Shown: one piece after another, positions 1 through 6,456 of the stretch | Layout of the letters: the number at the start of each line of letters is the position of its first letter | How positions within the stretch are numbered: position 1 is the first letter of the stretch | NCBI RefSeq assembly: GCF_052076145.1 | Contig: NZ_CP197246.1 | Coordinates: forward strand, 3,596,001-3,660,000 | DNA from: Kitasatospora sp052076145 | GTDB lineage: Bacteria > Actinomycetota > Actinomycetes > Streptomycetales > Streptomycetaceae | Reading direction: 5' to 3' | Length of the DNA stretch: 64,000 nucleotides | Made by a program: the position numbers and the translations under genes | Notes under the pieces: generated by a model | The model's database searches: none | What the model was told of the DNA's origin: nothing | What the model saw: only the letters and a program-made list of their open reading frames with translations

Positions 1-29
1 ATGATGATCACGTTACGGACGTCGCTCAC
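1..29 (-). CDS. trxB: thioredoxin reductase, N-terminal start only (cut by window edge)
   Basis: On the minus strand a GTG at 29 opens a frame reading M-S-D-V-R-N-V-I-I, which runs off the window. This matches the usual N-terminus of actinobacterial thioredoxin reductases just before the FAD-binding glycine motif. An AGGAG ribosome site lies about 7 bases upstream, and a consensus SigR promoter sits about 90 bases upstream. TrxB is the NADPH-dependent flavoprotein that reduces thioredoxin. Its place next to sigM and the anti-sigma gene agrees with the sigM-trxB order known in mycobacteria and streptomycetes. Only nine codons are visible, so the call rests on start, promoter and synteny together. 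Confidence 0.75.
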
Positions 30-114
30 TGCATCTCCTGGTTCGCATCACACGGCCTGGACCGCGGTATGGGCGCTTCTACGGGGAGGGCGCTCCTGCT
101 CCGCCGCCCGGGAC

Positions 115-140
115 AACGACTCACCAGTGTCGCTCATTCC
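115..140 (-). promoter_or_regulatory. SigR-type (thiol-oxidative stress) promoter for trxB
   Basis: Read on the minus strand there is GGAAT (140-136), exactly 18 bases, then GTT (117-115). This is the GGAAT-N18-GTT consensus of SigR-dependent promoters of the Streptomyces thiol-disulfide stress regulon, of which trxBA is the classical target. The trxB start follows about 85 bases downstream. Confidence 0.75.
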
Positions 141-240
141 CAGGGGTCCTCGCAGCAGCCGCCCGAGGGGTGGGCTGTGACGTCCCACCGCCCGGTCACC
201 CGAGCGTGCAGGCCAACGCGGCGTACCGACGGCCGTACGG

Positions 241-279
241 CCCGCCGAGTGGCTCCGACAATGTCAGGAGCTCGGCGGG
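241..279 (-). terminator. hairpin downstream of sigM / anti-sigma operon
   Basis: CCCGCCGA (241-248) pairs with TCGGCGGG (272-279), and an inner GCTCC (252-256) pairs with GGAGC (267-271). It lies just after the anti-sigma stop and before the trxB promoter, where a terminator is expected. There is no T-run, as is common in actinobacteria. Confidence 0.6.
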
Positions 280-302
280 CCGGGGCGAGCTGACGGCGGG
301 CG

Positions 303-1160
303 TCAGGGCGCGGGGACGGCGCGGTGGAGCACCAGGGTCGCCCCCGGGCAGGACGGTGTGACGAGGTAGACGTCCAGTTGGTCGCTGTGGCCGGCCAGCG
401 GGTACACCAGGACGGTCACCGCGCTGCCCGCGTAGCTGCCCGGGGCCTCGGCGAGCGGTGCCTCGGAGTGGCCGGTGGCCTCGGCGGAGCAGTCGGGCTG
501 GGCCCCGTTCGCGAGCTTGGGAGTGCTGGCAGTGCTGTGCTCGCTCTGCCCGGAATTCGGGGCGAGTGACGTCCGGGCGTCCCTGCCCTCCAGCAGCTGG
601 TGGATCTGCCCGGCCAGACCGGCGTCGGTGTAGCTGGGCAGGCCGCCGGCGGCGGGCTTGGCGACGGCGGCGCTGGCGGCGGCCGTGCCGCCAGTGGGGT
701 GCTGGGGCTGCTGCAGCAGGAACAGGCCGAGCCCGAGGGTGGCGGCCAGGCCGACGGCGCCCAGGCCCAGCAGGGCACGGCGCCGCCGCCGGGGCCGACC
801 GGGGCCGCTGCTGTCGGTCCGGGCGCCGGGCGGGGCGATGGCGGGCTTCGGTACGGGCTTCGGTCCTGGCTTCGGTGCGGTCGTGGGTGTCGGCCTCGGG
901 GCTGCGACGCGGGCTTCCGTCTCGGCGGCCAGGGCGGCGTCGATCCGGGTGGCGATCTCGGCGGGCAGCGGGGGAGCGGGGGCGTTGCCGAGCAGCTCCT
1001 GCACCTCGACGAGGGCGGCGACGGTGTCGGCGCAGTCGGCGCAGCCGTCGAGGTGGGTGCGGACGGCCGCTGCCTCGTCCGGGGGGAGGAGGTCCTCGGT
1101 GAGGTCCGCGAGGACTTCGATGTCCGGGTGCTGGGTGTCCGGGTGCTGGGTGGACGTCAT
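303..1160 (-). CDS. anti-sigma factor for SigM, zinc-finger (ZAS-like) membrane protein
   Basis: This 285-residue protein has an N-terminal zinc-finger-like motif, His36-x3-Cys40-x2-Cys43, typical of ZAS anti-sigma domains. A Lys/Pro-rich linker, a basic stretch, one membrane segment (about 129-149) and an extracytoplasmic C-terminal domain follow. Its ATG overlaps the sigma-factor stop (ATGA), so the two are translationally coupled, as for cognate sigma/anti-sigma pairs. It most likely holds SigM inactive at the membrane until an envelope or redox signal arrives. The position matches the gene beside sigM and trxB in other actinobacteria. The ectodomain has no motif I recognise, so the sensed signal is unknown. 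Confidence 0.8.
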   Translation of the reverse strand: MTSTQHPDTQHPDIEVLADLTEDLLPPDEAAAVRTHLDGCADCADTVAALVEVQELLGNAPAPPLPAEIATRIDAALAAETEARVAAPRPTPTTAPKPGPKPVPKPAIAPPGARTDSSGPGRPRRRRRALLGLGAVGLAATLGLGLFLLQQPQHPTGGTAAASAAVAKPAAGGLPSYTDAGLAGQIHQLLEGRDARTSLAPNSGQSEHSTASTPKLANGAQPDCSAEATGHSEAPLAEAPGSYAGSAVTVLVYPLAGHSDQLDVYLVTPSCPGATLVLHRAVPAP

Positions 1161-1909
1161 CGTGAGGTCACGTCTCCTTCCAGTACCTGGGCGGGGCTCG
1201 GGGCGGCCGCTGCTGGGACGGAGCCGGGGCCGGTCGGGTTCCCTGCCGGGTCGGTTTCACGTGAAACAGCGTTGGTTTCACGTGAAACCGAGCGCAGGTG
1301 GCGCACCAGCGGCAGCAGCCTCGCCCGGCCTCGGGCGCAGCGGCTCTTGACGGTGCCGACGGGCACACCGAGCAGCTCGGCGGCCTCGGCGACGGGGTAG
1401 CCCTGCATGTCGACCAGGACGAGCGCGGCGCGCTGCTCGACCGGCAAGGCCGCCAGCGCGGTGGTCACCTCGTGGCGGAGCTCGGCGCGGACGACCGGCG
1501 CGTCGGCACCTTCGGTGGTGCCGAGGAGGGTCTCCGGGCTGCCGGGGCTCTCGTCCAGCGAGCGGGTGGGGCGGGCGGCCGAGCGGCGGGCACGGTCCAG
1601 GCAGGCGTTGACGACGATGCGGTGCAGCCAGGTGGTGACGGCGGACCGGCCCTCGAAGGTGTGGGCGGCGCGGAAGGCGGAGACCAGGGCGTCCTGGAGG
1701 GCGTCAGCGGCCTCCTCGCGGTCACCGAGGGTGCGGAGGGCGACGGCCCAGAGGCGGTCCCGGTGGCGGCGGACGATGACTCCGAAGGCATCCGGGTCGC
1801 CTGCCGCGTGCCGGGCGAGCAGATCGGCGTCGCCGAGGCTGTCGAGGTCGTGCGGGTCGTTCAGGTGGTGCGCGTCGTGCGAGCTCGCGTCCGGGGAGGC
1901 TGCCTCCAT
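1157..1909 (-). CDS. sigM: ECF RNA polymerase sigma factor SigM
   Basis: This 250-residue ECF sigma factor has region 2 at about residues 30-100 (YRLW-like core, DALQDALVSAFR) and region 4 at about 150-205 (LPVEQRAALVLVDMQGYPVAEAA then VPVGTVKSR). The ATG at 1909 is preceded by GGGGAGG and is preferred to an upstream extension. The stop overlaps the anti-sigma start. The C-terminal tail contains a doubled Ser-Arg-Glu-Thr element because two perfect parS sites lie inside the coding sequence. It is followed by the anti-sigma gene and trxB, the conserved sigM layout. SigM regulons in actinobacteria concern envelope and redox stress. Confidence 0.85.
   Translation of the reverse strand: MEAASPDASSHDAHHLNDPHDLDSLGDADLLARHAAGDPDAFGVIVRRHRDRLWAVALRTLGDREEAADALQDALVSAFRAAHTFEGRSAVTTWLHRIVVNACLDRARRSAARPTRSLDESPGSPETLLGTTEGADAPVVRAELRHEVTTALAALPVEQRAALVLVDMQGYPVAEAAELLGVPVGTVKSRCARGRARLLPLVRHLRSVSRETNAVSRETDPAGNPTGPGSVPAAAAPSPAQVLEGDVTSR
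1254..1267. promoter_or_regulatory. parS: parS centromere-like site 1 (ParB binding)
   Basis: Perfect GTTTCACGTGAAAC palindrome, the Streptomyces parS consensus. It lies inside the 3' part of sigM. ParB bound to the oriC-proximal parS cluster organises and segregates the origin region. Confidence 0.95.
1275..1288. promoter_or_regulatory. parS: parS centromere-like site 2 (ParB binding)
   Basis: A second perfect GTTTCACGTGAAAC palindrome, 21 bp from the first (start to start), i.e. two helical turns on the same face. It is also inside sigM. Confidence 0.95.
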
Positions 1910-1937
1910 TGCGCTGCCTCCCCTCACGTCCGGCGGA

Positions 1938-3839
1938 TCAGCCGGTGACCTTGATCTCGGCCACCCGGCCCTGGTACTTGCCCTCCACATCCTTGGGCAG
2001 GGCGGTCAGCCAGATCAAGAGGTAGCGGGTGTTGACTGCGTGGGCAGGCCTGAGATCGACCTCGGTGCCGGTCGCCTTGGCGACGCTGCTGCCGAAGACG
2101 GCGAGCCCCGAAGGACTGGCGGCGGGGGCACTGCCGGTCGAGGCAGGGGTGGCCCGGAGTTCGACCGTGGTGGCGCCGCTCAGCTGGACGTGGACCGAGG
2201 AGACGTTGTGCGCCGAGCCGAGGTCGACCAGCAGACCGGTGCCCTCCTTCCACTTCGAGGAGAACGGGTCCTGGTATCCGGCGGTCTGCCAGAGCGTGTC
2301 CGGGTTGCCGTCGACGGTGTTGCCGACGGTGTCGGCGTGCTCAGGCAGGTCACCCAGGGCGTTGAACCCCTGGACGCCGGCGATCTTCAGCGGGGCTCCG
2401 CTGGGGACGACGGGCAGCGGCGAGGAGCTCTGCACGGTGCCGGTGTGGGTGGTGCCGCTGTCCTGGGTGGAGTTGCTGAGGTGCGTGACGAGCTGCCAGG
2501 AGCCGATGCCGATGGCCGCCAGTGCGACGGCCGAGCCCGCCCACTTGGCGATCCTGATCAGGCGGCGCCGACGCCCGCGCCGCCGGGGGCGCGGCGGGGC
2601 CGCCTGATCGGGTCGGCCCGGCTGACCGGGGTGACCGGGCCGGCCCTGGTGCCCCGGGTGGCTCAGGTGCTTCGGGAGGACGGTGGTCGCCTCGGGGTAC
2701 CGGGGAGCGCTGAAGGCGGGCGGGGTGAAGGCGGGCGGCGGGGGCGGCTCGGGCTGACGGACCTTGGGCATCAGGGCGATCGCCTTGGCCAGCTGCTCGG
2801 GGCTGGTGATCGGCTCCAGGTGGTGCGGCGGCTGCTCGCAGAGTGCCCGTGCGCAGAGCTCGGAGAGGCCCTTGTGGACGCCCGCCTTGACCTGGTCGGG
2901 CGGTACGCAGCCGAGGTCCTTGGGCAGGCCCTGGAGGTCGTACCGGTCCTCGGGGTAGGGCCAGCGGTGGGTCAGCGCGGCGTACAGCAGGGCGCCGACG
3001 GCACGGGTGTCGGTCAGCTCGGAGTCGTCGGTCGGGAGGCCGCGCAGGGCGGCGTCGACGGCGATGCCGTTGATCCGGTACTGGCCCGAGTCGGTGCGCA
3101 GCACGCACCTCGGGGTGAGGCGCAGGTGGGCCTGCCCGCGTCGGTGGGTGGCGGCGATCGCCTCGGTGACCTGACGGACCATCTGGTACGCGTCGTACGG
3201 CTCCAGCGGCCCGTCGGCGAGCAGCTGGGCGAGGTCGGCGGCCTCCGGGAGCCACTCGCGGACGACGTAGACGAGCTCGCCCTCCTGCACGGCGTCGAGC
3301 ACCTGGACGAAGCGCGGGTCGCCGAGCAGGGCGGCGGCCTTGGCGGCGGCGAGCACGGCGCCGGCGCGCTGGTGCCCGGCGGCGAGCAGGTGGACGCCGA
3401 CGGCGCGGCGGAGCTTCTCGTCGACGGCCCGCCAGCTGCTGAACGCCTCCGACTGGGTGATGCACTCCTCCAGCCGGTAGCGGCCGCCGACCTTGTCGCC
3501 GCTGTGGCGCAGCGGGGCGGGGAGGAGCACCGGGAGCGAGCCGGTGTCCGCGTCGGTGTCGGTGCCAGTGTCGGCGTCGGTGTCGGCGTCGGTGTCGTGA
3601 TCGGCGTCCGGGTCGGCGAGCGGCTCGGCACCGACCGCCAGTTCGGCGGCGATCTCGGCGGTGGAGAGCGGGGCGGTGGCCTCGGTCGGGCTGTCCGGCT
3701 CCGTGTCGACGGCCGGGGGTTGGCTGGGCTGGGTTCGAGCGTTCTGGGGCGCGGCGTCGGGGGTGTCCCCGATCGCCACGGCGAGCGCCGCCTCGTCCGC
3801 CTCGGACGTGTCGACGACTGCCTTGGTGCCATCAGCCAC
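1938..3839 (-). CDS. membrane pseudokinase with discoidin-like ectodomain (MviN C-terminal-like)
   Basis: This 633-residue protein starts at GTG 3839, behind GGGGAGG. The order is an acidic disordered N-terminus with an Asp-Thr/Ala repeat (about 80-100), a kinase-like fold (about 117-365), a Pro-rich linker, an Arg-rich stop-transfer and one membrane helix, then an extracytoplasmic discoidin-like beta domain (final 130 residues). The kinase fold is dead: the glycine loop reads ITQSEAFSSW, the VAIK lysine is missing (AVGVHLL), HRD is HLRLTP and DFG is replaced by ING. In Mycobacterium tuberculosis the flippase MviN carries such a pseudokinase plus sugar-binding ectodomain in one chain. Here it is a separate gene downstream of murJ. 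Its role as a phosphorylation-controlled regulator of lipid II flipping is inferred from that relative. Confidence 0.8.
   Translation of the reverse strand: MADGTKAVVDTSEADEAALAVAIGDTPDAAPQNARTQPSQPPAVDTEPDSPTEATAPLSTAEIAAELAVGAEPLADPDADHDTDADTDADTGTDTDADTGSLPVLLPAPLRHSGDKVGGRYRLEECITQSEAFSSWRAVDEKLRRAVGVHLLAAGHQRAGAVLAAAKAAALLGDPRFVQVLDAVQEGELVYVVREWLPEAADLAQLLADGPLEPYDAYQMVRQVTEAIAATHRRGQAHLRLTPRCVLRTDSGQYRINGIAVDAALRGLPTDDSELTDTRAVGALLYAALTHRWPYPEDRYDLQGLPKDLGCVPPDQVKAGVHKGLSELCARALCEQPPHHLEPITSPEQLAKAIALMPKVRQPEPPPPPAFTPPAFSAPRYPEATTVLPKHLSHPGHQGRPGHPGQPGRPDQAAPPRPRRRGRRRRLIRIAKWAGSAVALAAIGIGSWQLVTHLSNSTQDSGTTHTGTVQSSSPLPVVPSGAPLKIAGVQGFNALGDLPEHADTVGNTVDGNPDTLWQTAGYQDPFSSKWKEGTGLLVDLGSAHNVSSVHVQLSGATTVELRATPASTGSAPAASPSGLAVFGSSVAKATGTEVDLRPAHAVNTRYLLIWLTALPKDVEGKYQGRVAEIKVTG
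3545..3600 (-). repeat. short in-frame tandem repeat encoding Asp-rich segment
   Basis: Repeated GTGTCGGCGTCG-type units on the plus strand encode alternating Asp-Thr and Asp-Ala in the pseudokinase N-terminal region. Such in-frame repeats are prone to length variation between strains. Confidence 0.7.
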
Positions 3840-3970
3840 CGTGGTCCTGCCTCCCCTTGTATCGCCCCGGTCCGAGAACGTCGGCAGCCGACGCACCCCC
3901 GCCAGGGGAGCCGTCGCGTGCCAGGACAATTGTGCCCACTCTTCCTCCCCTGCTACGACCGCATGGAGGG

Positions 3971-4000
3971 CCTGTTGGTTGCGTCAGGGTGACCAACAGG
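3971..4000 (-). terminator. hairpin between murJ and pseudokinase gene
   Basis: CCTGTTGGT (3971-3979) pairs with ACCAACAGG (3992-4000) around a 12-base loop. It is the second of two hairpins between the murJ stop and the pseudokinase start, so it may be a terminator or a leader structure. Confidence 0.4.
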
Positions 4001-4016
4001 GGTCCTCACCTGCGAA

Positions 4017-4053
4017 CGGGCCGGATTCGACGAATCTCGCCGAATCCGGCCCG
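4017..4053 (-). terminator. murJ terminator hairpin
   Basis: A perfect 13-bp stem (CGGGCCGGATTCG, 4017-4029, against its complement at 4041-4053) with an 11-base loop, about 65 bp past the murJ stop. It suggests that the DUF6049-murJ unit and the pseudokinase-sigM unit are separate transcripts, at least in part. Confidence 0.65.
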
Positions 4054-4116
4054 GTGTCCGCCGCCTGAGGGAGCACAGGGCCGTCGGGGCGGCCGTACTG
4101 ACGACCGGTCAACCGG

Positions 4117-6411
4117 TCAGCGGCCGAGGCGGCTGCGCACCATGCCGATCATCGCGTTGAGTTCCTCGATCCGCATCCGCTTGGCGACGATCGTGAAGAC
4201 GGCCAGCTGGAGCCCGCCCGCGACGACGAGGGTGACGACACTGCCCAGCCAGCCGTGGATCAGCCCGCCGAGCAGCAGCCCGGCGGCCACCCCGAGGGCG
4301 GCCGCGGGCAGCGAGGCGATCGCGAGCCGGACGTACGTCTTGGCGATCCGCCCGGTGTCGAGCCCGCCGATCTTCGCCTTGAGCTTGGGCACGGCGACGG
4401 CGACGCCGACCGCGTAGGCGGCGCCGTAGCCGAGGGCCATGCCGGTGACGGCCCACTGGGCGGGCAGCACCAGGTAGCAGAGGACGGCGGTGACGGCCTG
4501 GCAGCCGGCCACCCAGACGGTGTTGGAGAACGGGGTGCGGGTGTCCTCGTACGCGTAGAAGCCGCGCAGCAGCACGTACTGCACGGAGTACGGGATCAGG
4601 CCGAGGGCGAAGGCGGAGAGCATGAAGCCGACGGCGGTGGAGCCGTGGGCGACGGAGCCGCCGTTGCCGAGGCCGTAGATCGTGCCGCCGATGGCGGGGC
4701 CGAGGGCGAGGAAGAGGAACGCGGCGGGCACGATCGCGACGGCCGAGGTGCGCAGGCCGTAGCTGAGGTCGTCGCGGACGGCGCCCGGGTCCTCGTCGGC
4801 GGCGGCGCGGGAGAGCCGGGGCAGCACGGCGCTCATCACCGAGACGGTGACGACGGCCATCGGCAGCTGCCAGATCAGCAGGGCGTTGGAGTACGCGGCC
4901 AGGCCGACGCCGAGGTACCCGGCCTTCTCGGCGTCGGCCCCGGCGGCGGTGGCCAGTTGGGTGACGACGAGGTAGCCCGCCTGGTTGGCGAGCACGAAGA
5001 GGAAGGTCCACTTGGCGAGCCGGGCGGCCTTGCCCAGGCCGTGGCCGCGCCAGTCGAAGCGGGGCCGGAAGCGGAAGTCGGCGGCGCGCAGGTACGGGAC
5101 CATCGCCAGGGCCTGCACGGCGAGGCCGAGCAGGGTGCCGATGCCCAGCAGCCGGATGCCCTCGGGGGAGACGCTCGCGGGGGTGACCTCGCTGTGCTCG
5201 AAGGTGCCGAAGACCCAGAGGTACATCCCGAAGGTGAAGATCACCACGACGTTGTTGAGGACGGGTGTCCACATCATCGCGCCGAAGCGTCCCCGGGCGT
5301 TGAGGATCTGACCCATCACCACGTGCACGCCCATGAAGAAGATGGTCGGCAGGCAGTACCGGGCGAGCGCGACGGTGGTGTCGGCGCTGGCCGGGTCCTT
5401 CATCAGGGAGTGCGAGATGAGCTGGACGAGCAGCGGGGCGGCGACGACGGCGACGAACGCGACCCCGGCCAGGCCGGTCATCACCAGGGTGAGCAGCCGG
5501 TTAGCGTAGGCGGTGCCGCCGTCCTCGTCGTGCTTCATGCTGCGGACCAGCTGCGGCACGAAGACGGCGTTCAGCGCGCCGCCGCCGATCAGGATGTAGA
5601 GCAGGGTCGGCAGGGTGTTGGCGGCGTTGTAGGAGTCGCCCATGGTGCCGACGCCGATCGCGGCGGCGATGACCATGGTGCGCAGGAAGCCGGTGCCCCG
5701 GGAGACCAGGGTGCCCGCCGCCATGATCGCGCTGGAGTTCAGTAGGCTGGCGACGCGGTTGCCGCCGCCGCCGTTGCTGCTGCTGGGGCTGCCCTCCTCG
5801 GCGGGGGCCTGCGGCTCGTCCGGCACCACGACGGCCGGGGGCAGCTGGACGGCGGCGACCTGGAGGTTGGCCTCCTCCTCGGAGAGCGGCGGGTCGAACT
5901 CGATGGGCGGCACGAAGGCCGGCCCGGCGGGCTTCTCCTCGGGCTGCTCCCGGGGCGGCTCATCCGCTGCGCGGGCTCCGAGCAGGGCGTCCACGCCGAC
6001 GTACTCGGTGGTCTCGGTGTTCCAGGGGGAGCCGCCGGTGCTCACGGGCTCGGCGACCTCGGGGGGCTCGGCGGGAGCCGCGGGGGCGGTCACCGGGGCG
6101 AGGGAGGTCCAGTGGGTGGCCGGAGCGGTCAGGTCGGGCTCCGGGTGGCCGTTCTGCTGCGGGGGAAGCGGGGGAAGCGGGGGGAGGGGCGGCAGCGGCG
6201 TGGGTGGGGCGGCCGCCCGCAGGCCGTACGGGTCGTCGTCCGGCGCGGCGGTGCCGTAGGCGTCGGCGGCGAACGGGTCCTGCGCGTAGGTGTCCGTCAG
6301 GTACCAGTCGGCGGGGGCGGGCTCGGCGGGCTGCGGGGCACCCGCCGGGGCGGCGCCCGCCGACTGGTCACGCCCGCGGGCCTGCGGCCGCTGCTCGCTC
6401 CGCTCGCTCAT
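4117..6411 (-). CDS. murJ: lipid II flippase MurJ (MviN)
   Basis: This 764-residue protein has a Pro/Glu-rich disordered cytoplasmic N-terminus of about 215 residues, then the multi-helix MurJ/MviN core of the MOP superfamily (starting near NSSAIMAAGTLVSRGTGFLR, with about 14 membrane segments). It moves undecaprenyl-linked lipid II across the membrane for peptidoglycan synthesis. The core is followed directly by the end of the protein, so the pseudokinase tail fused in mycobacteria is absent and is found as the next gene. The upstream neighbour on the same strand is the DUF6049 protein (45 bp gap), as in mycobacteria. The start codon lies in a repeated GAGCG-type sequence shared with that neighbour. 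Confidence 0.93.
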   Translation of the reverse strand: MSERSEQRPQARGRDQSAGAAPAGAPQPAEPAPADWYLTDTYAQDPFAADAYGTAAPDDDPYGLRAAAPPTPLPPLPPLPPLPPQQNGHPEPDLTAPATHWTSLAPVTAPAAPAEPPEVAEPVSTGGSPWNTETTEYVGVDALLGARAADEPPREQPEEKPAGPAFVPPIEFDPPLSEEEANLQVAAVQLPPAVVVPDEPQAPAEEGSPSSSNGGGGNRVASLLNSSAIMAAGTLVSRGTGFLRTMVIAAAIGVGTMGDSYNAANTLPTLLYILIGGGALNAVFVPQLVRSMKHDEDGGTAYANRLLTLVMTGLAGVAFVAVVAAPLLVQLISHSLMKDPASADTTVALARYCLPTIFFMGVHVVMGQILNARGRFGAMMWTPVLNNVVVIFTFGMYLWVFGTFEHSEVTPASVSPEGIRLLGIGTLLGLAVQALAMVPYLRAADFRFRPRFDWRGHGLGKAARLAKWTFLFVLANQAGYLVVTQLATAAGADAEKAGYLGVGLAAYSNALLIWQLPMAVVTVSVMSAVLPRLSRAAADEDPGAVRDDLSYGLRTSAVAIVPAAFLFLALGPAIGGTIYGLGNGGSVAHGSTAVGFMLSAFALGLIPYSVQYVLLRGFYAYEDTRTPFSNTVWVAGCQAVTAVLCYLVLPAQWAVTGMALGYGAAYAVGVAVAVPKLKAKIGGLDTGRIAKTYVRLAIASLPAAALGVAAGLLLGGLIHGWLGSVVTLVVAGGLQLAVFTIVAKRMRIEELNAMIGMVRSRLGR

Positions 6412-6456
6412 GCCACCTCTTCGCTGCTCGGGGTGGGCCGCCCCGGCGGGGCTGCC

